From Athripsodes cinereus (taxonomy: Eukaryota; Arthropoda; Insecta; Trichoptera; Leptoceridae), in NCBI GenBank assembly GCA_947579605.1, contig OX388313.1, positions 28,771,214-28,835,213 of the forward strand: DNA of 64,000 nucleotides, in the 5' to 3' direction. Below the pieces are notes generated by a model. It did no database searches, was not told the DNA's origin, and was given only the letters and a program-made list of their open reading frames with translations. The translations under genes were made by a program, and so were the position numbers. Each line of letters starts with the position of its first letter. Position 1 is the first letter of the stretch. Shown piece after piece: positions 54,170 through 63,704 of this stretch.

Positions 54170-54830
54170 TTTTCGTGTGTGCGAAACGCTTGATGAATCG
54201 TACGCGAATGAACTCTTCGCCGACAATGCACTCCGACTTTAAATACTCGGGGAGGAGAAGATGTTAGGGAGGGTAACATTGGCCAACGGGGGGGAGGAGG
54301 GGACCTATAGCGCCTTTGCCTTAGGGGTTAGAAACAACAGAAACACCGAAAGTACTAACCGATACTAATATTAGTAGTAGTAGTAGTAATATTCAAACAT
54401 TTTGCACGGATTCATCTTAAGAATATGTTGTGACCTCGTCGAAATATTTGACATTGACTTCTAAAAGAGTTTTGACCTTGAATATTTGTCTAATATTTTC
54501 TACGTGGTGCCCGTTTTGCTTAACCGGTTTGTTGTTCTAATCGCGGCCAGAGCCTCTACTACTGTAAATTGAATGGTTCTCCAATGTGTGTGTGTGTGTA
54601 TGCATGTATGTATGTGAGGTGCTTCTTGATGTTATTACGAAGGAAATATATGTATGTGTGGGTGAGGAGGGAAGATTACGGAGGTTTCGCGCTGTCGGAA
54701 GATAACTATGGAGACCATTCTGCGCTGAGATGCGCTTTGGACGAGACGTGTGAGGATAGCTTTATTGATTGTATTTCCGATAGATCCAAAAGATCGATGC
54801 TTATAAATTTTACATAGATCATTCATGCAT
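54170..54830. other. Low-copy GC-richer block
   Basis: It includes CGGGGAGGAGAAGATGTTAG, GACCTATAGCGCCTTTGCCT, a (TAG)5 run (54372-54388), GGTGCCCGTTTTGCTTAACC, a (TG)n run near 54583-54600 and TTTCGCGCTGTCGGAAGATA. No mobile family is represented. The 82-codon plus frame at 54569 is cysteine- and valine-rich because of the TG repeat, and then reads REDYGGFALSEDNYGDHSAL. It has no splice signal that I can see. This may be promoter-proximal or enhancer DNA. Confidence 0.3.
54206..54245 (-). promoter_or_regulatory. Candidate core promoter, minus strand
   Basis: The minus strand has TATTTAAAG (54245-54237) and an arthropod-type initiator TCATTC (54211-54206), with A+1 at 54209. The first T of the TATA-like box is 36 bp upstream, slightly farther than usual. 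No DPE is visible. Flanking DNA (54170-54310) is GC-richer and repeat-free. It would feed transcription into the candidate leader exon at 53598. Confidence 0.3.
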
Positions 54831-54974
54831 TTTAGATATAATTATTTTTTTATCAGGAATAATCTTGATACTATACAACTGCATTTGATAAAACGATTTT
54901 AATTTTAAAACTTCTCTTGTAGATACGTATTGTGATAAAAAAAATATTTGTTTATTTATATATTCATACAAAAC

Positions 54975-55020
54975 ATCAAGACATTTTCCACGAGTGGAAT
55001 AGCCAGCGAATCAGCTGTAT
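54975..55020 (-). repeat. Family A fragment, minus
   Basis: In reverse: ACAGCTGATTCGCTGGCTAT, then TCCACTCGTGGAAAATG. Confidence 0.45.
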
Positions 55021-55239
55021 TTATTTATTTTATTAACTTGAACAATAAACTGAATTTTTTCCTTAACAATACATGTCTTATTTAATTTTATTGTTAGGTA
55101 TCGTGTGCATAATAATGATTGAATATTGTACAATGACCAAATGCATACTACTGTAAAAATCTTCTTAGTCGTTTGAATGAATAAATGAATACAATAAACA
55201 ATATAACACAGTCTAAAATTCTAAAAAAATATCAGACTA

Positions 55240-55322
55240 TCGCAAAACTATATACAGGACACTCGAAAACTTACTGAAAAGACTTGGAGGCTTATTTTTT
55301 AGCAGGGACTCTAGGAGATTAA
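55240..55322 (-). repeat. Family A fragment, minus (5' half)
   Basis: In reverse: CTAGAGTCCCTGCTAAAAAA, GCCTCCAAGTCTTTTCAGTA and TCGAGTGTCCTGTATATAG. Confidence 0.5.
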
Positions 55323-55392
55323 ATTTCTTATTGCTTTTATTCTTTTAGTTTTGAACATCATCAAGTTTTCGGTAAATATTATACAAAATTCA

Positions 55393-55522
55393 TCAAATTC
55401 TGATCTGCAGTAATGAGGGATGCCACCTTTCCTGATTTCTTTGCATTTTTATAGCCCAGAGAAGGTGAATAATTACACGCAGTGATCCCACAGGCTACCC
55501 TATTTGTGGTAGTTGCCGCAAT
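55393..55522 (+). repeat. Family A copy, 5'-truncated, diverged
   Basis: GCAGTAATGAGGGATGCCAC, TTCCTGATTTCTTTGCATTT, AGGCTACCCTATTTGTGGTA and GCCGCAATG. A second SINE follows within a few bases. Confidence 0.55.
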
Positions 55523-55524
55523 GT

Positions 55525-55704
55525 TCGTCGGTAGCCTGGAGGTAGAGTCTCGGCCTCTTGAAGAAGGGGTCCGCGGTTCGATCCCAGGTGCCGGCAAACT
55601 CCCCTTTCACGACACAAGCTTTTAGCTTACTGTGGAAGGTGTATAAAGTTGTATTTGGGTTTATAACAAAACCCAGATATATCTTTTTTAAAAAAAAAAA
55701 AAAA
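55525..55704 (+). mobile_element. Second tRNA-headed SINE type, poly-A tail
   Basis: GTCGGTAGCCTGGAGGTAGA (A box), GCGGTTCGATCCCAGGTGCC (B box), then CTTTCACGACACAAGCTTTT, AAAACCCAGATATATC and A15. It differs from family B in head, body and tail, and is the only copy here. A purine-rich run ends it cleanly. Confidence 0.6.
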
Positions 55705-56082
55705 TGGTAGATATACCTGCTTACAAATAAAGAGATACTGCCTATATAGGTAAGTTTTAATAATAAGAAAATGGGGGAGTTTTCTATTATTTTATTCATA
55801 TATAAAAGAGTGTCAGTATTATATTATTTTTTCAAAATGATTTTATTTATTGTGACATGACATGATCACTCGCAGCCGAGTGTGTATTGATATGTTTGAG
55901 ATATTATTATCATAGAACAAGGAACATATTACATAATATTCAAAGTGACAGATTACTGGGGTGAAACTTTGTGTAGGTGTAATAATAACACCTCACGAGA
56001 AGGATTATATATAAATTTCACATAACAAGGTTTGACTGTATTTTTGGATATCGAAATTATAGATAATTACATGACCGAAATT

Positions 56083-56230
56083 CTATTACTACTACTACTA
56101 TACCATCACGGTATATCCCACAAACGGGGTAGCCAGCGAACTTACTGCAAGTAAAAAACATGTATATTGTCTTCTGCGTTCCAATAAAATATAAGACATT
56201 CAGAATGAGTGGAAAACTTACAGAAAACTT
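56083..56230 (-). repeat. Family A copy, minus (3' half)
   Basis: In reverse: CCACTCATTCTGAATGTCTT, TTGGAACGCAGAAGACAATA, CCGTTTGTGGGATATACCGT and a TAGTAGTAGTAGTA tail. Confidence 0.65.
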
Positions 56231-56375
56231 ACTTCTAGTGTCCTGTTAGAGACAGGTGTTCGAATAACATCACATCTAAGACATTACATATCTTGCAGTT
56301 CAGTTATGAGGTATGCCACCCGTTCTGAATGTCTCAACTTTTTTTGGTGCAGAGAAAACAACTTGTATGTTTGTT
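56225..56375 (+). repeat. Family A copy, plus, head-to-head with the previous one
   Basis: CTTCTAGTGTCCTGTTAGAG, CAGTTATGAGGTATGCCACC, CGTTCTGAATGTCTCAAC and GGTGCAGAGAAAACAACTTG. Confidence 0.6.
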
Positions 56376-56399
56376 TAGACGAAATGACATAATGAATGG

Positions 56400-56580
56400 A
56401 TCTAGGAAACTATCTGCACAACCAACAGATTGTGTAAACTTCCTTAAGTAGGAAACAGGAAAGGTGTTCCAATGCATACGAATCAATTTAAGCTGGTGTA
56501 AGTGAACTTTACTTACGGTACTTACACTAATCCCACTAATTCTTGTTTCAAACCACTATGTTCGACATCCGTTCTCAAAA
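56400..56580. repeat. Dispersed repeat D, copy 2
   Basis: ACAGGAAAGGTGTTCCAATG, ACTTTACTTACGGTACTTAC, CTAATCCCACTAATTC and TTTCAAACCACTATGTTCGA match 38434-38605. The two GTAAGT-like strings inside are repeat sequence, not exon borders. Confidence 0.55.
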
Positions 56581-56974
56581 ATTCGGTTAAATACTAAAAC
56601 ATCATTTAAAATTAATAAAAAAAAATATTTGTGCATGTTCCATTCAAAAGCACTTCACCACACTCATGCAACTCTCAATTCCTCATTTAATTATTCACAT
56701 CACATAGAAATATTATGTTTTTAACATTTTATCTACCAACTATTTAATTGATTGAATAATATTGTTAAGTACTCTTATGTTCACAGTTTGATCATATTGT
56801 TATTCTGTCTGGACCACAGAATTATTTAGGCATAATATTATTATTTTATTAACATAATGAGCTTGTGAGCGCATCCAAACCTCCCAATTAAGCTTATTAT
56901 AAAAGCGATATATTTTGATAAAACCTCAACGTACACAGTAGGACAAAAAGTGCGATACATCATTTATTTATTCA

Positions 56975-57125
56975 TTCATTTCAACCATCACGGCATCCCC
57001 CGCAAGTAGGATATGTAGCCAGTGTAATGATTGGACATAAAAAACGTACAGTCTATCCTCCCCGTGTCAATAAAATGTTCAAAAGCTGACTTGCCTCATT
57101 CTTACAAGACAGTTTAAAATTTGGA
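56975..57125 (-). repeat. Family A copy, minus, fused halves
   Basis: In reverse: TTAAACTGTCTTGTAAGAAT, then TTGACACGGGGAGGATAGAC, TACATATCCTACTTGCGGGG and GATGCCGTGATGGTTG. The middle is deleted. Confidence 0.55.
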
Positions 57126-57141
57126 AAACAGTTAAAATAAA

Positions 57142-57335
57142 TTTCATTAATTGTATCGGCATTAACTTTGTAACACTTCATTTTAAATTATCAAATAAAA
57201 TAAAAAAGTATAGATCAGCACCTGATGATGCGAACTCGGAGTCCGCGAAACCGGTCGTGCGTTAGTCTTACTCAACAGTAACACAAAACAAAAATAATAA
57301 ATGTTTATTTTATTTTATTTGATAATTTAAAATAA
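57142..57335 (+). mobile_element. Penelope-like element end with inverted arms around a hammerhead motif
   Basis: TTTCATTAATTGTATCGGCA...ACACTTCATTTTAAA is the same sequence as the 76-bp insert at 23021-23096. Arms ATTTTAAATTATCAAATAAA (57180-57205) and its inverse (about 57305-57333) enclose the hammerhead motif. Short inverted LTR-like modules with hammerheads are characteristic of Penelope-like retroelements. No reverse transcriptase or GIY-YIG sequence is present here. Confidence 0.5.
57217..57264 (+). ncRNA. Hammerhead ribozyme motif, well formed
   Basis: The order is GCAC, CTGATGA (57222-57228), stem II GCGAACU-CGG-AGUCCGC with one A-C mismatch (57230-57246), GAAA (57247-57250), CCGG, UC, GUGC. 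GCAC pairs with GUGC as stem I on either side of the core. The predicted cleavage site is after UC. CCGG is the minimal stem III typical of Penelope-like hammerheads, which may need dimer formation. All core residues I can check (CUGAUGA, GAAA, UC) are present. Confidence 0.6.
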
Positions 57336-57339
57336 ATTT

Positions 57340-58120
57340 CGCCTAATTTCTGAAAACGAGTACCATTCCAGAAAATAATACAAAACAAAAAATAATATAA
57401 AAATAAAGAAAAAGAGTTATAAAATTGATTTTAATACTACATCGCTGAAGTGAAATTATTTTTAATTATTTTGAACTAATGTCTTAACACGACAGTTAAA
57501 AAGTTGAACACTGCTTGTTACAAGACATTTTTAATATGTATTAAATAAAGTGACTTTAATTTCTGAATACGAGCGCTTTTCAAGGAAAACATAATTATAA
57601 AATTGATTTTAAAACTAAAAATTTAAAATCAATTTTCCAAAATACCATCTTTTTCTTTTGTATCCTGAATAATTAAAAAGTCATCGTCTAAAGATTATAA
57701 AAAAATGTCCCTTCTTATATAACCTTTAAAAATAACAAAGAATAGGTTTTCGAAAAATAAAAGCAATACCGATTTTAGAGTAGGGGAGTCTTTCTCTTTT
57801 TATAAACAGATTGTTTTTCAAAAAAAAAAGAATGAAAAGTTTCGAATTTAAAATATTTGATGGAATAAATTATCATAAATTGACGCGGGAAAATCAAAAT
57901 TAATAATGCATTTTACTTTCATTCTACCCCTAAATTGAATAAGGGTTGATTTTGCATAAAATTGAATATCCTGAAAGAGAGCTTATTTAAAGGGAAACAA
58001 AAAAGCTACAATCTTCCCTGATTCAAAACTTGCGCTTTTTATATATTTTTTGCAATGAATATTGTCTTTTCCTTAATACATTAATAACAGGCATGCTGTG
58101 TTTTGTAGAAATCTCCAGTA
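57340..58120. other. Unique AT-rich sequence
   Basis: GATTTTAAAACTAAAAATTTAAAATC at about 57604 (given here only as a landmark near AATTGATTTTAAAAC) is a small AT palindrome. No gene or repeat copy. Confidence 0.3.
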
Positions 58121-58124
58121 AATA

Positions 58125-58345
58125 ATAAGTTCACTAACTCTTTTCAGAAAGTTTCGAGTGTCCTGTAAAGAGTGAGTGGTATTGAAAATCCCGAGAAAGA
58201 CATTAATATCTACAATTCAGCGATGAGGTATCCCATTATGAATGTTTTAAGCTTTTATTGGCACGTAGAAGAAGCCTTGTATGTTATTAACATGTAGTCA
58301 GGCCACTGGTTACCCTACTTATAAGATATACCGTGACAGCATGAA
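58125..58345 (+). repeat. Family A copy, near-full, diverged
   Basis: CACTAACTCTTTTCAGAAAG, TTTCGAGTGTCCTGTAAAGA, CAGCGATGAGGTATCCCATT, GGCACGTAGAAGAAGCCTTG and CCGTGACAGCATG. Confidence 0.65.
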
Positions 58346-58369
58346 TGAATGAATATGAGTCATTTCGTA

Positions 58370-58520
58370 TTTTCAATTCTGCGATGATGTATGCAAACCC
58401 ATCCTTAATGTCTTATTTTTTATTGGCAGAAAGAAAACAACTTGTATATTAACTACGTGCAGTAAGTCGGCTGGCTACCCTACTTATAGAAGATCCCGTG
58501 AATGTATAGATAGATATATA
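58370..58520 (+). repeat. Family A copy, 5'-truncated
   Basis: GCGATGATGTATGCAAACCC, CATCCTTAATGTCTTATTTT, GGCTGGCTACCCTACTTATA and GATCCCGTGAATGTATAG. Confidence 0.6.
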
Positions 58521-58521
58521 G

Positions 58522-58775
58522 CGGCCGGTGTGGCGCGGAAGTAACACTCTTGGCTTTGAGTCGCGAGGTCCCGGGTTCGCTTCCCGGCCAGGGCATATTG
58601 AAGAATGACACTTCAAATTGACCTGTGTCTGGGTGTTACATGTACCTATAATGTTTATATGTTTAGTGCATTGTATATATTATGTATCGTCGCGTTAGTA
58701 CCTACCCATTATACAAGATTCATATCTTAGTTTGGGACTAGCTCGATCTGTGTGAATTGTCTATACATGTTATGT
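58522..58775 (+). mobile_element. Family B tRNA-derived SINE, full copy
   Basis: GGCCGGTGTGGCGCGGAAGT, CCGGGTTCGCTTCCCGGCCA (B box with one change), CTGTGTCTGGGTGTTACATG, GTATCGTCGCGTTAGTACCT and AGTTTGGGACTAGCTCGATC. Confidence 0.75.
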
Positions 58776-59104
58776 TAGATATATTAAAAGTCTTGTATGA
58801 TTTTTAACTCCAGATCCAAAGCTATTATAATAATTATAAAGCACCGATATAATAAAGCTGTCCTTGTTGTTTATAAGAGAGAATTGGGTAGTTTGACGAT
58901 GACTTTGTTAGTCGAAACCAGGTTACTGTACCTATTATTAAATAAAATAAAACTCAAACAGCTTATGTGTATTTCCATAAACAAGATCCCATACACAAGT
59001 TTAACTCTTTAAATGGGATAGGAAATTATATATCTAATTTTAAGTGTATTTTATTTTTAAGATAATGTGTTATATACGAGTATATGTATATAAAAAAAAA
59101 CATT

Positions 59105-59356
59105 ATACAACAACACCAACAATACCATCACGGCATATCCCACAAGTGGGGTAGCCAGCAGACCAGCTGCATGTAAGAAACATGCAAACTGTCTTCTCCG
59201 TGCCAATATAAAATCAAGACATTCAGGATGGGTGGCAAACCTCATCGCTGAATTTAAGATGTAAAGTGTCTTATTTTTTCGAACACCTGCCTTTTACACT
59301 CGAAAACTTATGGAGAAGAGTGGGAGACCAATTCTTTACCGGGTGCTCCACGGGAT
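59105..59356 (-). repeat. Family A complete copy, minus
   Basis: The full block order in reverse starts CCCGTGGAGCACCCGGTAAA. A short deletion removes CTGTAAAAGG (ACTCGAAAAC follows CCTTTTAC). The 62-codon frame at 59057-59245 is the family frame (MRFATHPECLDFILARRRQF). Confidence 0.8.
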
Positions 59357-59464
59357 TTTATTTTATTTAAAGTGGACTTGTGAGGTTTAACTTTGATATT
59401 TTCCATACACATTTTTCACGATAGCTGGTGGACTCTTAAAAAAAATCCAGACAAAATATACCCA

Positions 59465-59612
59465 AAAACTGGTCGCAAAATTTATGCCACTAATCCAGAA
59501 TGTCGCATATTTCAATGACACAAAGACGATTACTTGTTAACAAGTACACGCTGCGAGTCCGCTGGTTTCCTCACTTGCGGAAATATATCGTGATAGGATA
59601 GATAAAGAAAAG
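59465..59612 (+). repeat. Family A copy, 5'-truncated, diverged
   Basis: TATGCCACTAATCCAGAATG, ACAAAGACGATTACTTGTTA, GTCCGCTGGTTTCCTCACTT and TATCGTGATAGGATAG. Confidence 0.5.
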
Positions 59613-59984
59613 TTACCGGACTGGTAGTACAATCCATATGAATTTTTTTTTTTCTAAACAATATATAGGTAGGTATCTGTTTATATTTTAAATATTTACT
59701 CAATATAACTTCATACAATATTAACACTGTAACACGGTTGTATTACCTGCTATACTCCTAGTTGTATTATTATTATTATTATGTACTATTATTTTCATGA
59801 CTTCTCTGAAACCTAGCCTCGTATTAAATTCTTCAAATTCCTGAAGAATAATAATTTTGTTATGCACACGGCTAGAGGCTTATACTACAAGTTGTGTAAC
59901 TACATTTTACATTTCTTTCCAATGTTATAAACTGAGTAGTATGCATTTTAAATAAATTCAACTTTTGATGATTTTAAGAGCTCT

Positions 59985-60112
59985 GAGGTTGGATGGATAT
60001 CGTGGGTAGGAAATGGATGCATCAGGTTCAATACTGAAACAAGTGGAGAGCTTAATCAGAGGCCTTTGTCTGAAGATGATCTCAATGTTTTTTTTTTATG
60101 GTAGTCTTTATT
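59985..60112 (+). mobile_element. LINE C-terminal fragment (GRKWM...KWRAL type)
   Basis: One frame reads VGRKWMHQVQY, stop, NKWRA, stop, SEAFV. The GRKWM-x-x-A-x-DR-x-KW-R-x-L-x-EAFV pattern ends ORF2 of a widespread insect LINE. Three stops mark it as dead. The 94-codon frame at 60013, which begins MDASGSILKQVESLIRGLCL, is a shifted reading of the same DNA followed by AT-rich flank. Confidence 0.5.
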
Positions 60113-60774
60113 CAGAAATTGTGACAAGTTTAACAATAAATTCATACAGTCCCATTAAACCATGTTTTGGTTTGTCAATGGGTTCTGACATTACAAACAT
60201 TCTTTTTATATCTATAGGCAAGTTTTTTGAATGTGACAAAAGAAAAAAAAAGTTTTCACCATTGATGAGTTATTCAAAGTTTTTCGATTTTTTTTAATAT
60301 TTCATGTCTTTATTAGAAACGGGTGCCCTCTATGTAGTCTTTTATCCTTACAGCGTGTTGCTGGATTGTAAATTGCTATTTTTTATGTATATATTATGAA
60401 CTCAAATATTTAATTTTTATAGTATTGTTGCACAAGTAATAGAATTCCATATTAATCGGTTAAATTGAAACAAGCATTTCGTTCTACTATAGATTCTATT
60501 ATTTCTACTTATTCTAAAGTAGAAAGAAACTCTTAATTTATTCAAACCAAATATATTTTCGTTCTTTGTGATTTTGAGAGTCATCAAATTTACATGGAGA
60601 GTTAACAACATTGGTGATGTGCAAGAAGAATAAAATAAATAAATAAACATTCTCCACATGTTGTCAAAAAACTGTATTGAATTGTCAATTTGTGCCCTGC
60701 CAAAAAGAATTCAGAAATGCTTTAAAAAGAACGATTTTTTTTTCTAGGCGAAACTCGACTTATTTGCTATATTA

Positions 60775-60915
60775 CCCATTTGCTATCCATTCTGATTGTC
60801 TTAATTTTTTGTCGGCACCGTGAAGACAACTTGCATGTTTTTTACATGCAGCTGGTCTGCTGGCTACAATTGTGGGATATGCCGTGATGGTGAAGCAAAA
60901 GTAGTAGTAATATTA
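60775..60915 (+). repeat. Family A copy, 5'-truncated
   Basis: CCATTCTGATTGTCTTAATT, TCGGCACCGTGAAGACAACT, CATGCAGCTGGTCTGCTGGC, AATTGTGGGATATGCCGTGA and an AGTAGTAGTA tail. Confidence 0.7.
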
Positions 60916-60939
60916 ATATTCACTTATTTTGGACAGTAA

Positions 60940-61230
60940 ATATTCCCAAATACACATAATATACAAACAACCGTCGCAGAAAAAATACGAAAATATACAG
61001 AACTAGCAGGAGAAATAAAAAATATTTGGCATTCTAGATCCGTTAATATAATACCTTTAGTCATGTCAGCTACAGGGGTAACTCCGAAATCTTTAATAAA
61101 TAATTTACAAAAATTAGATTTACCGGTTAATTTGTATATTAAAATCCAAAAATCTATTATAATAAACACTTGTAATATTGTAAAAAAGTTTTTGAACACA
61201 GATATTTCAGGCACAATGTTGGTATTTTGA
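60940..61230 (+). mobile_element. LINE ORF2 C-terminal fragment, 96 open codons
   Basis: The plus frame is uninterrupted from 60940 to the stop at 61228: IPNTHNIQ-like start (FPNTHNIQTTVAEKIRKYTE), LAGEIKNIWHSRSVNIIPLV, MSATGVTPKSLINNLQKLDL, then QKSIIINTCNIVKKFLN. This matches the conserved region after the reverse transcriptase in many insect LINEs (EKI-x-KY-x-L-x-x-EI...W...V-x-x-IP-V-x-x-A-x-G, then QK-x-x-x-L-x-T-x-x-I-x-R-KFL). The 132-codon minus frame 60924-61322, the longest in the window, is only its antisense. No RT domain precedes it; family A does. Confidence 0.6.
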
Positions 61231-61234
61231 TCCC

Positions 61235-61925
61235 GCGTTTTGAGCCTAATCCTTTGATATCCTATACATCTGGATAGGTGAATTTTTCCCGGCATTAGAC
61301 TGTTAAGTTTTTGTGTGACCATGACTGATCATATGGAGACTTATCTGGTTGTATAATGCTGAGAAGTGTGGATGGCAATTCTGCCGCCGCGTAAAAAAAA
61401 ATATCATACTTACATATATAAAAAAATATTTTCACTGAAATGGAGTTAGTTTGTTTTGACTCTCAAGTACGGATAGTGAAGCAATAATACACAGAAAACG
61501 CATTGTAAATTTCTGATACTACACAAGTACCAAAGTACCCAAGTACTCACAATACAGTAAGTACCTATCTATGTGCTTAGTATAGTCCCTACTTGTAATG
61601 TTAATAATAATAGGTACATTTTACGAACCTATGGGAACGCCATACAAATATTTATTATTATTGTGAATATGTATGGATTGTAAATGTGTGGTTTTCATTC
61701 AGTCACTCATTCATTTGCTCACTCCCACAAGTAGGAAATTCCCGTATGCAATTGTTTCACCCACAACTCTGGGAGTTTCGAGTTTCTCTTGGAACTAATG
61801 TTATTATTTAAACACTATTGGAAAAATTCATTCATACTGATTTCTGGTTAAAAGTTGTGTAATAGATTATAATAATTTCCATTTCCTCAAATCTATACAT
61901 TTGTTTTTTTATTCATTCTTTTCTG
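61235..61925. other. Unique AT-rich sequence
   Basis: The left part may be the 3' UTR of the LINE fragment. Nothing else is recognised. Confidence 0.3.
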
Positions 61926-61927
61926 TA

Positions 61928-62185
61928 CATTGAGACCTCATGAAGATAAAAGGAGTAGAGGAAGACCTCCAATACGTTGGTCAGACGACATTAGAAGAAT
62001 CACAGGCGTCCCTCTTTCACAATACATCGTTCATATGACAACGACATCAGAGCGCAGGGAACGTCGTGGGAAGAGGTGACGCGATCGGCACAGAGACGCT
62101 CTGAACGGAGGAGGCTGGTTTCTGCTCTATGCACCCTAGAAGAGCATTGAGGACGATGATAATGATGATGATGTCCAGCAGTGGA
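61928..62185 (+). mobile_element. LINE C-terminal fragment with (GATGAT)n tail
   Basis: The frame reads PHEDKRSRGRPPIRWSDDIR, then RITGVPLSQY. After a frameshift near 62060 it continues SWEEVTRSAQRRSERRRLVS, ALCTLEEH and stop. GRPPIRWSDDI is the terminal basic motif of endonuclease/RT LINEs. The GATGATAATGATGATGATG tail marks the 3' end. The 104-codon minus frame at 62000 is antisense. Confidence 0.6.
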
Positions 62186-62435
62186 AAGAAGAGAAAGACA
62201 CAAAGACACAAAAAATATGAAATATAAAAAGTCTGTGGGAGTCTGATACAATTGTATGTATTGCTTCACATAGCAAATATTTAAATTGAGAAAGTTATTT
62301 TTAGTTATATACATTCATGTATCTATTTTAAGCCGATTATTTGTAGGTAGATATACTATTTAGTCCAGATTAAAATTATAATTGATGCGTAGTAATAAAT
62401 CATGAGAAATCAATATTGATTTGACTCACGTACAA

Positions 62436-63444
62436 GCATGGGTGTACCCAGGATGGGGGGGGGCAAGGGGGGTAATAATAGGATATAGTAGGAAAACAGG
62501 CCAAATTGGTAATAAAGTATTGAAAACTGGTATCGAAGTGGGAACCTGCCCCCCCCCTAGAAGTCGGACTTATACAAAAGGTATAAGTATTTAAATTTCT
62601 GAAGAAAAACGAGGAAATTATGAAATATTTATAATTCCTATACTAAATTGACAATTCAACGACGACAGTCTAAAGAGAATGAGTGCATATTTGATAATTA
62701 TAAAAAAAATCAAAAACAGTGTCAGTCGATATTTTTTTAACTTATTTATTCCAAAATAGTACATAAATACAATCAAACATAAAGAACAACCTTATGGAAT
62801 ATATTGCCCCCCTAGACTAAAATCTGTTCTGCAGCGTTACTCTCGACAAAATCTAAACATGATCTTAATCTAGTCTTGATCTTGATCATACGACGCACAA
62901 AGGGACTACGGTCAAAAACACCGCGTTACCGCTACTGCGCGATCGTTATGCGTGCATTTTTGGCCAATAGTCACTTCGTGCGTCGTATGATCAATATCAA
63001 GACTAGATTAAGATCATGTTTAGATTTTGTCAAGATTAACCCTGCTGGAGTAAAGACAATATTAACATCGCAACAGTGTTACTCAGTAACCTATCATTCG
63101 ACCGAAACGTCAGAGACACGCCCCTTCGGGGGAAGGCGATTATATTAAAAACGCAGTAAAAAAACTCTGTCTTGCATAAATAAATAAATTAACATTTGTT
63201 TGGACGAAATTTTTCATAGCAATGAGTTCAGTTACATAATGAGTGTGACGAAAATCCTTGAACGTTTCCAGAGTAAAACATGCTTAAACTAGCCAAAGCC
63301 AATCCGTTAGCATTGGAGAATCCCACACTCTCTCCGACATAGGGATTTTTATTATAAAATATAAATATATAATAGTTGTAACAAACAAAAAAATTTAAAA
63401 TGCTGTCCCTCCCTACAGAAAATTCTGGCTACGCCTATGTGTGA
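62436..63444. mobile_element. Possible larger inverted-repeat element enclosing a foldback
   Basis: The left ATGGGTGTACCCAG plus G run and the reversed right ATAGGCGTAGCCAG agree at 11 of 14 positions. The C-run segments at 62550 and 62807 resemble more ends of the same type. It could be one 1-kb element or a cluster of several. Confidence 0.35.
62829..63047. mobile_element. 219-bp foldback MITE
   Basis: The left arm CTGCAGCGTTACTCTCGACA, then AAATCTAAACATGATCTTAA...CATACGACGCAC is the near-perfect inverse of 62980-63047 (a single mismatch over the central 45 bp or so). The middle continues to pair loosely (GGTCAAAAACACCGCG against CGTGCATTTTTGGCC reversed). The 90-codon plus frame starting at 62876 is a product of the palindrome. 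Confidence 0.75.
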
Positions 63445-63615
63445 AGTGCATATGCATACAAACCTCTTAAGAGCACTCGATGCGAATGCAAGACTCATAT
63501 TAATTAATGCATGCATGTCAGATGTGCAGGCCAAACATATATATCTATGGCTAAGAAATTTACATTTGAATTTATAGAACCAAAATGCCATTAGCATTAA
63601 AAAAAACTCACTTTC
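63050..63615. other. Unassigned sequence
   Basis: 63080-63140 (TCATTCGACCGAAACGTCAG, GGGGGAAGGCGATTAT) is GC-richer and may be repeat debris. The 81-codon minus frame at 63352 has no support. Confidence 0.3.
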
Positions 63616-63617
63616 CT

Positions 63618-63702
63618 TACCTTACGGGATAGACAGAAAGGATCAAGAGCCTCTTACTCCTATCGTCTAACATACTTTTCGCTTCCGTCACTGTCATACA
63701 AT
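63618..63702 (-). mobile_element. LINE C-terminal fragment, copy 7
   Basis: The minus strand reads MTVTEAKSMLDDRSKRLLIL, then SVYPVR and stop. It aligns with VNIEEAKIFCKDRLIWRSVL at 1628 and extends the copy at 20865 (MTVEE). The frame is intact to its stop. Confidence 0.65.
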
Positions 63703-63704
63703 TC

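Noticed and set aside
56505..56525. Tandem GTAAGT donors on the minus strand
   Set aside because: They are within dispersed repeat D and have no open frame or acceptor.
60924..61322. 132-codon minus-strand frame, the longest in the window
   Set aside because: The plus strand carries a recognisable LINE ORF2 C-terminus across the same bases; the minus frame is its antisense.
62876..63148. 90-codon arginine-rich frame
   Set aside because: It is read from a near-perfect palindromic MITE.
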